Shown: positions 6,073 through 13,167, counted from the stretch's first letter. The stretch is DNA of 35,101 nt from an archaeon (GCA_023265925.1 JAHFSD010000006.1:1-35101), one strand, 5' to 3'. The notes: a model not told the origin generated them from the letters alone. Made by a program: numbers and translations.

Positions 6073-7016
6073 TGATGCTCATTCACCTCTTCTTCAACCA
6101 AAAACTGCTCTCCTGGTATGCCCGGAACAAACGTTCCCTGCCCTGGCGCCATCATCCTACTCCTTACCATGTTCTCGTCTCCGAGATCATGCTGCAGCAG
6201 ACGCCAGTATCAAGAGTGCTGGTGAAATTTAAAGAATTTACAGAGAAATTTCCCACGTTACCCGATTTAGCCCGGGCTTCCAGGGCGGAGGTCATTCAGG
6301 CCTGGAGCGGGATGGGGTACAATAGGAGGGCCTTGTTACTACATAAATTTGCGCAAGTGGTTATCAAAAAAAAGGGCGGCATCATTCCCTATTCTCCAGA
6401 AACCTTACGAACCCTTCCTGGCATTGGGCCCTATACTGCCGGAGCGATCGCCAGTTTTGCTTACAACCAGCCGGAACCAGCTATTGACGTCAATGTCCGT
6501 CGTATCTATATGCGTTTCTTCCATGGAAAAGATCAAGGCCTGCCAATGGGGAAGAAAGAAGAACAACAATTATATCAGTTAGTGAAGAAAAGTATTCCTC
6601 TCAGAAAAAGCAACTTGCTGCATAATGCCCTGATGGATTTTGGCTCGCTGGTCTGCACACGGGATACACCTCAATGCGGAAGATGTCCCTTACAATCAAC
6701 CTGTGCGTTCTATCCCCTCTACCAACAACGTGGAGAAAAAATCTTGTTCCCACCACGGAAACGGCAGGAGCCGGGAGTTTATGAAAACGGCAAATTCGTC
6801 CCCAACCGTATTTTCCGGGGCAGGCTGGTGGAATGGGTGCGGAAGAACGAAAAGAAGGGGATACCATTAATGAAGTTGGGAAAAGCGATTAAGGAGGATT
6901 TTAAAGGTGCGGATAAGGAATGGATACTATCGCGGTGCGAACAACTGAGAAAGGACAGATTGGTAAATTATCATTTAACTAAAAAAAATATTAACCTCGA
7001 GCTAGCACGAGATTGA
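6072..7016 (+). CDS. mutY: MutY-type adenine DNA glycosylase with winged-helix-like C-terminus
   Basis: A 314-aa HhH-GPD glycosylase that removes adenine mispaired with 8-oxoguanine. Visible: SLPWR, catalytic Glu38 in SEIMLQQT, the helix-hairpin-helix LPGIGPYTAGA (115-125), catalytic Asp139 in AIDVNVRR, and a four-Cys [4Fe-4S] loop CTRDTPQCGRCPLQSTC. The C-terminal NUDIX-like domain that reads 8-oxoG in bacterial MutY is absent; residues about 235-305 instead look like a small helical/winged-helix unit (NRIFRGRLVEWVRKNEKKG). Glu38 and SEIMLQQT favour MutY over endonuclease III. It is translated downstream of a membrane microprotein, with archease following. The Fe-S cluster may depend on the HesB/YgfZ genes at the left. 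Confidence 0.88.
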   Translation: MMLIHLFFNQKLLSWYARNKRSLPWRHHPTPYHVLVSEIMLQQTPVSRVLVKFKEFTEKFPTLPDLARASRAEVIQAWSGMGYNRRALLLHKFAQVVIKKKGGIIPYSPETLRTLPGIGPYTAGAIASFAYNQPEPAIDVNVRRIYMRFFHGKDQGLPMGKKEEQQLYQLVKKSIPLRKSNLLHNALMDFGSLVCTRDTPQCGRCPLQSTCAFYPLYQQRGEKILFPPRKRQEPGVYENGKFVPNRIFRGRLVEWVRKNEKKGIPLMKLGKAIKEDFKGADKEWILSRCEQLRKDRLVNYHLTKKNINLELARD

Positions 7017-7063
7017 CGAAACCATTATATATCAATCTGTACAACTGTCTAAAAAATCATACC

Positions 7064-7492
7064 ATGAAACCCTTCCACAAATTCCTGGACCATACTGCTG
7101 ACGTCTTCTTTGTGGCTCGCGGCAACACGCTGCCAGAGCTGTTTGAACAATGCGCTTTCGCGGTGGAAGAAACGATGGTTAATATGGAGAAAGTAAAACA
7201 AAAAAGCCAGGAGAAAATTCTCGTGGAAGCCGACAAAGTGGACGGTCTCCTGTTTGATTTCCTGGACGAGCTGGTCTTTTTTAAGGATTATAAGCAGCTG
7301 GTCTTCAGTAAATTTGACCTGGAGATCAAGGAAGAGCCCGGGAAATATGCCCTGACCTGCCTGGCTTCCGGGGAGAAGATTGATTTTGCCCGTCATGAGC
7401 CCAAAGTGGATGTGAAAGCCATCACCCGGCACCTGTTTGAAGTCACGCATGATGCCAGGGGGTGGAAAGCACAGGTGCTGGTGGATATTTGA
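7064..7492 (+). CDS. Archease, activator of RNA ligase RtcB
   Basis: A 142-aa archease. Archeases help RtcB ligate tRNA exons after intron removal by promoting guanylation. Family features are the N-terminal LDHTADV motif with its metal-binding Asp, the central DELVFFKDY helix region, KAITRHLFEV, and the C-terminal acidic WKAQVLVDI end. ATG 7064 is chosen over the ORF-track start at 7013 because a TTATATAT box (7024-7031) lies about 30 nt upstream and the longer form would overlap mutY without family similarity. It is functionally linked to the intron-bearing tRNA-Ala at 2.2 kb; rtcB is not in the window. Confidence 0.9.
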   Translation: MKPFHKFLDHTADVFFVARGNTLPELFEQCAFAVEETMVNMEKVKQKSQEKILVEADKVDGLLFDFLDELVFFKDYKQLVFSKFDLEIKEEPGKYALTCLASGEKIDFARHEPKVDVKAITRHLFEVTHDARGWKAQVLVDI

Positions 7493-7543
7493 GGTCTAAG
7501 TTCGGGGATCCTGTTTCATCATACTGAAATATTACTGTTTGTT

Positions 7544-8752
7544 TCACAACACAAAAAACAATATCACCGGCACGATCAGGCAGCCCATCAGGTGATTCTT
7601 CCCCACGCCCCAAGAGGAAACCACTAAGCCGATGGCTGTCGCTGTCAGCAGGATGGTCATCCCCAGCACACCGTCAAAATAAAATGCCAGGAGGGCAATA
7701 AAAATAATGATGCCCACAATCAATTTCTGATAATTCACCCTGACGATCCAGGTAGCAAACACTTTCGACAACTGTAAGGTCAGAATTGAGGCGAGACCGC
7801 CAACAACTAAAGCGACGCCGATAAACAACATCATTTCCGGAAAACCGATCTGTTCCAGCAGTTTATTGACAATGACAATGGCACCATTCCTGGACTTGTT
7901 TAAAGCATAGGCTGTGGCGATGGAGATCAGCATGTTAGCGGTGTTGATGCCGCCCACTAAACTCAAAAAACCTTCATCACCGATATCACCAACGACATTG
8001 GTGGCCACAATGGCGGCCTGCGACGAGCCAAACCCGGGCAGGAAGGCCGCGACAAAACCCATCCCCGTCGCTGCGGAGACCGATTTTACCGTATTTTTGG
8101 CAGAGATGGTTAAGGGCTTGTGGAAATCCTGTTGAGGAATGGACGATTTTTGCGACAAACTGACGGTGAGCAATGACAGGCCAAACAATCCTGACAATAA
8201 CGGAAATAACGGCTGCTTCAACGTCGGAATGCTGAACACCAGCAATCCTAAACTTCCCGACAATAAGAAAGCGGCCAATGCTTTCCACTGCTTTCCTTTC
8301 TCCCGGCCAATCATGAAAATCATGATCAGGACCAGCAGATAGCCCACGATGCTTTGCACGCCGGCACCCAGCCATTTCATGGCAACGATAAAAAGCGGGA
8401 ACAGCAGGATTCCCAGCAGCAAGCTTCCCAGCGAGCCAATTACCGTGTAGGTAATGGCATTATGTCCCTCACCTTTTAACAGCAGGCGATGCCCGGGAAG
8501 GACGTTGAGGGCTTGCGCCTCATCCGGTGCACCGAGATAAATGCTCGGCAGGGCATCCAAGAACGTGTGGGTGATCGCCAGGCTGATGATATAGACGCCC
8601 AGAACGACGGGAGAGGTGAGCTGCAGCAGGAACGGCGAGGATGACAGGACGAGCAGGGAGACTAAATTGACGTGGATGCCGGGCGTGATGCCGGTGATGA
8701 TGCCGGTAAGAATGCCCAGGAGCAGGCTGAGAAGGATTTCTAAAAAGGCCAT
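7544..8752 (-). CDS. TctA-like multi-pass membrane permease (archaeal COG1784 type)
   Basis: A 402-aa, very hydrophobic protein with about 10-11 membrane segments. It belongs to the TctA/DUF112 superfamily, seen from two related Pro/Gly loops: TGITPGIHVN near the N-terminus and AAFLPGFGSSQAAIVA near the middle, each following a membrane helix and matching the internal pseudo-symmetry of the family. Bacterial TctA forms the large channel subunit of tripartite tricarboxylate transporters. Archaeal members usually lack the TctB/TctC partners, as here, so the substrate is unknown. It is convergent with archease and divergent from the TPR-like gene. Confidence 0.8.
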   Translation of the reverse strand: MAFLEILLSLLLGILTGIITGITPGIHVNLVSLLVLSSSPFLLQLTSPVVLGVYIISLAITHTFLDALPSIYLGAPDEAQALNVLPGHRLLLKGEGHNAITYTVIGSLGSLLLGILLFPLFIVAMKWLGAGVQSIVGYLLVLIMIFMIGREKGKQWKALAAFLLSGSLGLLVFSIPTLKQPLFPLLSGLFGLSLLTVSLSQKSSIPQQDFHKPLTISAKNTVKSVSAATGMGFVAAFLPGFGSSQAAIVATNVVGDIGDEGFLSLVGGINTANMLISIATAYALNKSRNGAIVIVNKLLEQIGFPEMMLFIGVALVVGGLASILTLQLSKVFATWIVRVNYQKLIVGIIIFIALLAFYFDGVLGMTILLTATAIGLVVSSWGVGKNHLMGCLIVPVILFFVL

Positions 8753-8820
8753 GTGCAGATGGCGGGGAGAAAAAGACTATTTATGGATTTGGGAGACAAA
8801 ACATGACTATCCCATCCTCA

Positions 8821-8928
8821 ACTTTTGCGTTTTGTATTTAAAATAGGCAAAAGCCTCGGAGGCCTACACTTTTGCACGAGCTATACTCCTATAACGCAAA
8901 AGTGTAAGCCGTCACAACCCTTTTATAC
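8821..8928. promoter_or_regulatory. Three copies of an ACTTTTGC motif plus TATA box
   Basis: In the 197-bp gap between the permease and the TPR-like gene, ACTTTTGCGTT occurs at 8821-8831 and again inverted at 8893-8903. TACACTTTTGC at 8865-8875 pairs perfectly with GCAAAAGTGTA at 8896-8906 (11-bp arms, 20-nt loop). TTTTATAC at 8921-8928 is a plausible TATA box about 25 nt before ATG 8950. The repeated motif could be a transcription-factor site or an RNA hairpin of a permease leader. The choice is unresolved. Confidence 0.5.
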
Positions 8929-8949
8929 TTCCTCCTCTTTAGCTAACCG

Positions 8950-9279
8950 ATGCCTACTCCCCCGGATGCCGTTAGGGATGCTGTCAAACAGAAAATCGTC
9001 CAATTGGTCAAGATGGGGGAAGTGGACGATGCCGCCCGTTTAGCTGAGTCAGAAGGGCTTCTGGAGGAAGCGGTGCAGTTGTACAAGCAAGCTCGCGATC
9101 ACCGCAGCCGGGGACGGGTTCTGGAGCGGCTGGGACAGTTCGAGAAAGCGTTGAAAGTGTACGAGGAAGGGCATCTCTATGAGCTGGCGGCGCAGTTGGC
9201 CGAAAAGCTGGGGCAGAAGGAGAAAGCCGCTGCGTTCTACACCAAGCACTGGAAAAGCCGGCCGCAGTTGCTGCGGTGA
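8950..9279 (+). CDS. Small TPR-like helical repeat protein
   Basis: A 109-aa all-helical protein made of short alpha-alpha units: MGEVDDAARLAESEGLLEEAVQLY, then RDHRSRGRVLERLGQFEKALKVYEEG, then LYELAAQLAEKLGQKEKAAAFY. The A-x-x-LY and LG-(E/K)-xx-KA patterns match TPR/SEL1-like repeats, usually protein-protein interaction surfaces. No signal peptide, membrane helix or enzyme domain is seen. The ATG is about 25 nt after TTTTATAC. Partner and role are unknown. Confidence 0.7.
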   Translation: MPTPPDAVRDAVKQKIVQLVKMGEVDDAARLAESEGLLEEAVQLYKQARDHRSRGRVLERLGQFEKALKVYEEGHLYELAAQLAEKLGQKEKAAAFYTKHWKSRPQLLR

Positions 9280-9403
9280 TGGGGATCTTTTGACATTTTT
9301 CTCCGTAATACTTCAGATTGGTGAAGAGCTACTTTTCTCCGGCTGTGGGACAGAATTAATCTACCGTTTTCTTTGTAATTATAACGTATACCCTTCTTCT
9401 GAG

Positions 9404-9706
9404 GTATCTCCTGGGAACATCCGCTTTTCCAGAGGTCCCAATTGGGGTGACCACTCTTTCTAGAAATCCTTCTCAGCCTGTTCCCACCAATTATTTATTT
9501 GTTTGTTGGGTCTAAAACCCCACTGCTTGCAGTGAAATGAATAAATCTCCCAACAAACACAAGAAAACAAACAGCGATTTGTTTTCTGTGCAGACGGGAA
9601 AACTATCCCGTCTTGCACTAAAAATCCCCGCAGCTGTTTCCAACAGGAAACCCCGGAAACCGCAGTTTCCCGTGTGCTGCGATTGGGATTTTTAATTCTT
9701 CTTGCA
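9404..9706 (-). ncRNA. Structured RNA candidate L1: array of long hairpins
   Basis: No convincing protein, but dense pairing. In plus coordinates: P1 AAAAATCCC..GCAGC (9620-9634) with GCTGC..GGGATTTTT (9676-9693), enclosing two 6-bp hairpins (9636-9651 and 9655-9670); a 12-bp hairpin with one bulge (9588-9599/9606-9618); a perfect 10-bp hairpin (9562-9571/9578-9587); an 11-bp stem (9500-9510/9549-9559) with an inner CACTGC/GCAGTG; and an 8-bp stem (9412-9419/9479-9486). Minus is preferred because a strong TATA box (9729-9738) with a purine-rich upstream element points that way, and because core motifs match L2 in this sense. It does not show conserved RNase P or SRP RNA motifs that I can recognise. 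Ends are estimates. Confidence 0.6.
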
Positions 9707-9728
9707 TCTTTATCAGAAAGCAAGAGAG

Positions 9729-9738
9729 TTTATATAAA
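9729..9738 (-). promoter_or_regulatory. Palindromic TATA box for RNA L1
   Basis: TTTATATAAA is self-complementary and could serve either strand. On the minus strand it is preceded by GAAGAAAAG, a good BRE-like purine run, and would start transcription near 9703-9710, just before the first L1 helix. The plus-strand context is weaker and leads to no gene. Confidence 0.55.
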
Positions 9739-9859
9739 CTTTTCTTCAGATTATCTAAAGAAAACGGCCTTCCAGACCTATTGAAATCCATCGGTGGGGC
9801 AACTCTTCTCTTCACTTCCCCCCCACCTTGGTACTGCCAACCCCGGCGCCAAAAACTGT

Positions 9860-10165
9860 TTACAGCCGATACGGCTTTTCCCCAAACCGTTTCAGGCAGT
9901 CAATATACTCCGGTTTCTCCCAATGCCGGTTCCCGCAATCGCCAATCTCCAGGCAGCAGTACATCGTTGAACATTCATAGTGATCTTTGACTGGCTCGGA
10001 TTCACATAACTCCTGACACCACTCTTTTCCTTCCTTGCTTAAGATGTTGCCGGCTTTTTCCAGCTGTTGGTAATACTCCTCGCACATGCCGGGATAGGTT
10101 GGTGGGGAAGGAGGAGAAGGGGAACAATTGAGGAGTACTGTCAATGGTATTATTCGGGAGATCAT
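9860..10165 (-). CDS. Cys-rich, possibly exported small protein coupled to rnp3
   Basis: A 101-aa protein not recognised as a known family. A short hydrophobic start (MISRIIPLTVLLNCS) followed by a Pro/Ser run (SPSPPSPP) looks like a minimal signal or lipoprotein-type N-terminus. The rest is soluble with nine cysteines in total (for example WCQELCESE, MYCCLEIGDCG), suggesting disulfides outside the cell or a metal site. The ATG at 10165 overlaps the rnp3 stop (ATGA), so it is translated from the same mRNA; the longer ORF-track start lies inside rnp3. A secreted protein coupled to an RNase P subunit is odd and may only reflect gene packing. Confidence 0.6.
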   Translation of the reverse strand: MISRIIPLTVLLNCSPSPPSPPTYPGMCEEYYQQLEKAGNILSKEGKEWCQELCESEPVKDHYECSTMYCCLEIGDCGNRHWEKPEYIDCLKRFGEKPYRL

Positions 10166-10710
10166 AGCACCAAATCCTGCTTTCCCTTTCCCCCTAACAC
10201 CTTCCAAAGGGCCAGCAGATCATGTGCTGCCCGCAATTCCCATTTATCCTGGGCAAAGGTGCTGAAGAACATCTTAACGTTGTATTTCTGGCAGAGCCCG
10301 ATGTTGAAGATCATTCTTCCCAGCAGCTGGGAGCGATCGCGGGCCTTCAGCAGGTCGCTGCCGGAGAAAGCCAGTATTTTTCCCTTGTCGGCCGCAATTT
10401 TGCAGACGATTTGATCCAGCCCGGCACGGGGATAGTGCAGCGCATCCTGGCCGTGGATCTGTTCCGCGCCAAGCACCATCTCGACCGGCGTTTTTTCCAG
10501 GACGAAACGCAGGAGTTCTTCCGACACTGGCTTATAGACCGTCAAGAGCTTCTGCTGCCGGGCTTGCTGAATCTGCTTCAGGGCTTCTTTGGCATTCTTT
10601 TCGGTGATGAGAGCAATATCGCGGTGGAGGAAGAGAGTGCGGGTAAAGCCTAGTTGTGTGCTAAGTTGCTCCAGTTCGGTGCTTTTAGGCAGTAAGATAA
10701 AGTTGTCCAT
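10162..10710 (-). CDS. rnp3: RNase P protein component 3 (Rpp30/Rnp3)
   Basis: About 182 aa, the archaeal homolog of eukaryotic Rpp30, which pairs with Pop5 to activate the catalytic RNA of RNase P in tRNA 5' maturation. Family features: RAGLDQIVCKIAADKGKILAFS, then LLGRMIFNIGLCQKYNVKMFFST and ELRAAHDLLALWKVLG at the end. ATG 10710 is preferred to the ORF-track start at 10797, because a TTTAAA-type box (10733-10740) lies about 25 nt upstream and the longer N-terminus has no family match and would run into structured RNA L2. The gene is flanked by the two structured RNAs L2 and L1. Confidence 0.88.
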   Translation of the reverse strand: MDNFILLPKSTELEQLSTQLGFTRTLFLHRDIALITEKNAKEALKQIQQARQQKLLTVYKPVSEELLRFVLEKTPVEMVLGAEQIHGQDALHYPRAGLDQIVCKIAADKGKILAFSGSDLLKARDRSQLLGRMIFNIGLCQKYNVKMFFSTFAQDKWELRAAHDLLALWKVLGGKGKQDLVL

Positions 10711-10732
10711 CGTTGCCGAAAAGAGGGTGCTG

Positions 10733-10740
10733 TTTAAAAA
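10733..10740. promoter_or_regulatory. Candidate bidirectional TATA element between rnp3 and RNA L2
   Basis: TTTAAAAA on plus (TTTTTAAA on minus) lies about 25 nt before the rnp3 ATG on one side and about 30 nt before the first L2 helix on the other, so one AT element could drive both divergent transcripts. Confidence 0.45.
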
Positions 10741-10769
10741 AGGTTTGCCAGAGAGTATAAGGAAAGCTT

Positions 10770-10961
10770 GGAAATTGCTGGCTTCACGGGAAAACAAGTT
10801 TTCCGGGGTTTCCTGGCGGAAACGGCCAACAGGGAAGCTCGGCTACACGATTGCTTGCACCCTGTCGTCGTTGGAACGGAAAACCAACCGGAGATACAGC
10901 ACTGTTGCAGCGGTTATTCCAGCTGGTTTTCCGCCGAGCTTCCGGCCTGCCAGCAATTTCC
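10770..10961 (+). ncRNA. Structured RNA candidate L2, related to L1
   Basis: A 192-nt nested fold in the gap between rnp3 and the ThiS-like gene. The outer helix GGAAATTGCTGGC (10770-10782) pairs perfectly with 10949-10961. Inside are hairpins GGAAAA-CAAG-TTTTCC (10789-10804) and GTTTCC-TGGC-GGAAAC (10808-10823). Next comes an 11-bp helix GGAAGCTCGGC (10833-10843)/10933-10943, then a 9-bp helix 10878-10886/10924-10932 and small inner stems. The double hairpin and a downstream GGAGATAC element recur in L1 in the same sense, so plus is the likely transcribed strand. It lacks a convincing ORF. Confidence 0.65.
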
Positions 10962-11070
10962 CGGGAGCAGTTTTCCTTAGACGCCAGAGAAGTGAATTTC
11001 TCCGCAATCCTTATACAATACACGGCAAAATAGGAGCACACTTTGCCTTACTAGGAGACGAAGTGTAGCT

Positions 11071-11274
11071 ATGGAACTGGAAATTTTCATTGAACGGGAG
11101 AACCGCCGGGAAAAAGTTAATTTTTCCGGAAGAACGATAGGAGAACTTCTTAAGGAACTAAAGATCAATCCGGAAACGGTCATCACTGTCCGGAATAAGG
11201 AAGTGCTAACCGAGCAGGAAGCACTTCAGGATCAGGATAAAATTGAATTGCTCAGCGTCATTTCGGGAGGGTGA
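11071..11274 (+). CDS. ThiS/MoaD-like ubiquitin-fold sulfur carrier
   Basis: A 67-aa beta-grasp protein ending in SGG, the C-terminal Gly-Gly that is adenylated and thiocarboxylated by an E1-like enzyme. TIGELLKELKINPETVITVRNKEVL and DKIELLSVISGG match the ThiS/MoaD/TtuB/SAMP pattern. The gene opens a three-gene unit: the thiolase start is 1 nt after its stop, and the E1-like gene follows. It probably carries sulfur for tRNA thiolation, though MoaD, ThiS or SAMP-type protein-tagging roles cannot be excluded. Upstream TTATAC near 11010 and a small 6-bp hairpin (ACACTT/AAGTGT) lie in its leader. Confidence 0.88.
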   Translation: MELEIFIERENRREKVNFSGRTIGELLKELKINPETVITVRNKEVLTEQEALQDQDKIELLSVISGG

Positions 11275-11275
11275 G

Positions 11276-12208
11276 ATGACCTGCCACCACTGTCCTGAAA
11301 AATCGGTAATCTCTCTCCAGCATGGCGAGCTCTGTAAAAACCATTTCCTGTCCTACTTTGAGGAAAAGGTGTTCAAGACTATCAAAAAATACCATTTAAT
11401 TGGCCGAAAGGATAGTATCAGTGTCGCGGTCTCTGGGGGGAAGGATAGTCTCACAGTCTTATACCTGACCCGAAAATATCTGCGGGAAAATAACTTGGAA
11501 AATGAGCTGTTTGCCCTCGCCATTGATGAAGGCATCCACGATTACCGCTCCAAAACCCTGCAGGACCTGGACGTTTTTTGCGCTAAATATACTATCCCGG
11601 TAAAAGTGGTGAAAACGAAAGATGTTTTTGGGCATACGTTGGACGAAGCCTATCCGGTCGTCAATAAAGGCACTAAGAAAAAGCCCTGCAATGTCTGCGG
11701 AGTCTGGCGACGATATCTCCTCAATAAATATGCCCGTGAATTCGGAGCTACCAAAGTGATTACCGGCCATAACCTCGATGATGAAGCGCAGGCGATTGTG
11801 ATGAACTGGTTTAAAGCCAACACTAGCCTGGCCGCTCATCTTGGCCCGATTTCCGGCGTGGAAGACCATGAGTTGTTTGTGCCCAGAGTCAAGCCACTTT
11901 ATTTCTGCCCGGAAAAGGAAGTGCGCCTCTACGCCTTGCTCAAAGGCTTCCAGATCCAATTTGTGGAATGCCCCTATGCCCGCGCTGGCTACCGGGCGCA
12001 GATCCAGGACCTGTTGAACGATTTTGAACAGAAATATAAAGGAACGAAGCAAGGCATCATCAATTCATTTTTGGATATCCTGCCCCTGCTCAAAGAGCGG
12101 GAACGGCAGCAAAACCAGGAACAGATCCAGGAATGCCAGGAATGCGGTGAACCGGCTCACGGCAGAGTGTGCCAGGCCTGTAAAATTAAAGCTGTATTAG
12201 CGACATAA
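11276..12208 (+). CDS. ttuA: TtuA/Ncs6-type tRNA 2-thiouridine synthetase
   Basis: A 310-aa PP-loop ATPase that adenylates a tRNA uridine and replaces oxygen with sulfur. An N-terminal zinc ribbon has Cys3, Cys6, Cys20 and His23. The PP-loop SGGKDS is at 53-58. A central CNVCGVWRR and TGHNLDDEAQ supply Fe-S/catalytic residues typical of the group. A second zinc site sits at the C-terminus (CQECGEP..CQACK). ATG 11276 follows the ThiS-like stop by one base and has GGGAGGTG-like ribosome-binding sequence; the ORF-track start at 11243 lies in the upstream gene. The neighbouring carrier and E1 supply sulfur. The exact target (U54 or U34) is not decidable from sequence. Confidence 0.9.
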   Translation: MTCHHCPEKSVISLQHGELCKNHFLSYFEEKVFKTIKKYHLIGRKDSISVAVSGGKDSLTVLYLTRKYLRENNLENELFALAIDEGIHDYRSKTLQDLDVFCAKYTIPVKVVKTKDVFGHTLDEAYPVVNKGTKKKPCNVCGVWRRYLLNKYAREFGATKVITGHNLDDEAQAIVMNWFKANTSLAAHLGPISGVEDHELFVPRVKPLYFCPEKEVRLYALLKGFQIQFVECPYARAGYRAQIQDLLNDFEQKYKGTKQGIINSFLDILPLLKERERQQNQEQIQECQECGEPAHGRVCQACKIKAVLAT

Positions 12209-12210
12209 CG

Positions 12211-13167
12211 ATGGAAAAATACTCCCGACAGATCATCCTGAAGGAAATCGGAACGGAAGGACAGAAGAAGTTACAGGAAGCGATAGTAGCAATTGTCGGC
12301 GTGGGGGCCCTGGGAACGGTTGCTGCGGAACTTCTGGCACGGGCTGGAGTGGGAAAGTTGCTGCTGATTGACCGGGATGTAGTCGAGGAAAGCAATTTGC
12401 CGCGGCAGATCTTGTTTATCGAGAATGATCTGGGCAGAAGTAAAGCGGTGGCGGGAAAAGAAAAGTTGGAAAAGATTAATTCCAGCATTAGTGTCGAAGC
12501 AGCGGCAATTCATCTCCATCCCAAAAATATTGATCTTCTTAATGCTTCCAACCTGATCCTGGACTGCACCGACAACCTGCAGACCCGTTTTCTCCTCAAC
12601 GACTACTGCGGGAAAAACCAAAAGCCCTGGATTTATGCTGCGGCCATCAGGACTCAGGGTTATGTCTTTCCCATTCTTCCGGGAAAACCGTGCCTGCGCT
12701 GCTTTATGAAACAAGAGACGGGAGAAACCTGTGACACGGTGGGCGTGCTCAATACTATTACTGCCTCAATAGCTTCTCTCCAAACGACCTTAGCGCTGAA
12801 AATGATCCTGGGCGAGGAAGTAAAGCCGCAGTTGTATCAGTATGATATCTGGAATCAGGAATTTAAAACTCTCGTCGTCAAGACCAATCCGGCCTGCCCA
12901 ACCTGCCAAGGGAATTATGAACGCCTTTACCAAGAGCAGGAAATCCGTTCCATCCAATTCTGTTCCACCGGGCGGTACCAGATCATGGGGAAGCCGCAAA
13001 ATCTGGGGGCAGTGCAACAACGCTGGGAAAAGATCGGGGTAGTAAGAAGAGAAAATGGATTGCTGCAATTCAGGAACCTTCTCCTCTTTGAAGACGGGCG
13101 GGCCGTGATTAAAGCAGATTCGGAACAGGAAGCCTGGGCGAGCTATTCGAAGTGGATAGGAAACTAA
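12211..13167 (+). CDS. E1-like ThiF/MoeB/UbaA adenylyltransferase
   Basis: A 318-aa ThiF-family enzyme that activates the C-terminal Gly of a ubiquitin-like sulfur carrier. The nucleotide-binding loop GVGALGTVAAELLARAG, then DRDVVEESNLPRQ and DCTDNLQTRFLLND, are canonical. CLRCF and CPTC make the zinc site, and a cysteine in GETCDTVGVLN is in the catalytic position. The C-terminus (about 240-318) is a short unfamiliar tail, not a rhodanese domain. It starts 2 nt after the ttuA stop. The 3' end overlaps the convergent thiI-like gene by 59 nt. Confidence 0.9.
   Translation: MEKYSRQIILKEIGTEGQKKLQEAIVAIVGVGALGTVAAELLARAGVGKLLLIDRDVVEESNLPRQILFIENDLGRSKAVAGKEKLEKINSSISVEAAAIHLHPKNIDLLNASNLILDCTDNLQTRFLLNDYCGKNQKPWIYAAAIRTQGYVFPILPGKPCLRCFMKQETGETCDTVGVLNTITASIASLQTTLALKMILGEEVKPQLYQYDIWNQEFKTLVVKTNPACPTCQGNYERLYQEQEIRSIQFCSTGRYQIMGKPQNLGAVQQRWEKIGVVRRENGLLQFRNLLLFEDGRAVIKADSEQEAWASYSKWIGN

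Noticed and set aside
6062-6085. Box C/D sRNA suggested by CTGATGATG
   Set aside because: It sits at the microprotein/mutY overlap and lacks matching C', D' and D boxes at proper spacing.
9460-9815. Minus-strand ORFs at 9460-9723 and 9618-9815
   Set aside because: They run through the L1 hairpins, have no family features or consistent codon bias, and overlap each other in different frames.
9404-10961. L1 or L2 as the RNase P RNA or SRP RNA of this organism
   Set aside because: Neither shows motifs I could recognise, such as the RNase P GAGGAAAGUC and ACAGAAA regions or the SRP helix 8 GGAAGGGAGCAG-type sequence. A CAGGCCGGAAG similarity on the L2 minus strand is explained by its own perfect helix. 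Two copies also argue against it.
10589-11068. Plus-strand ORFs 10589-11068, 10768-10980 and 10851-11033 and minus-strand 10784-11041
   Set aside because: They cross the rnp3 start region and L2; translations are low-complexity or Arg/Ser/Pro-rich, as expected from read-through of structured RNA.
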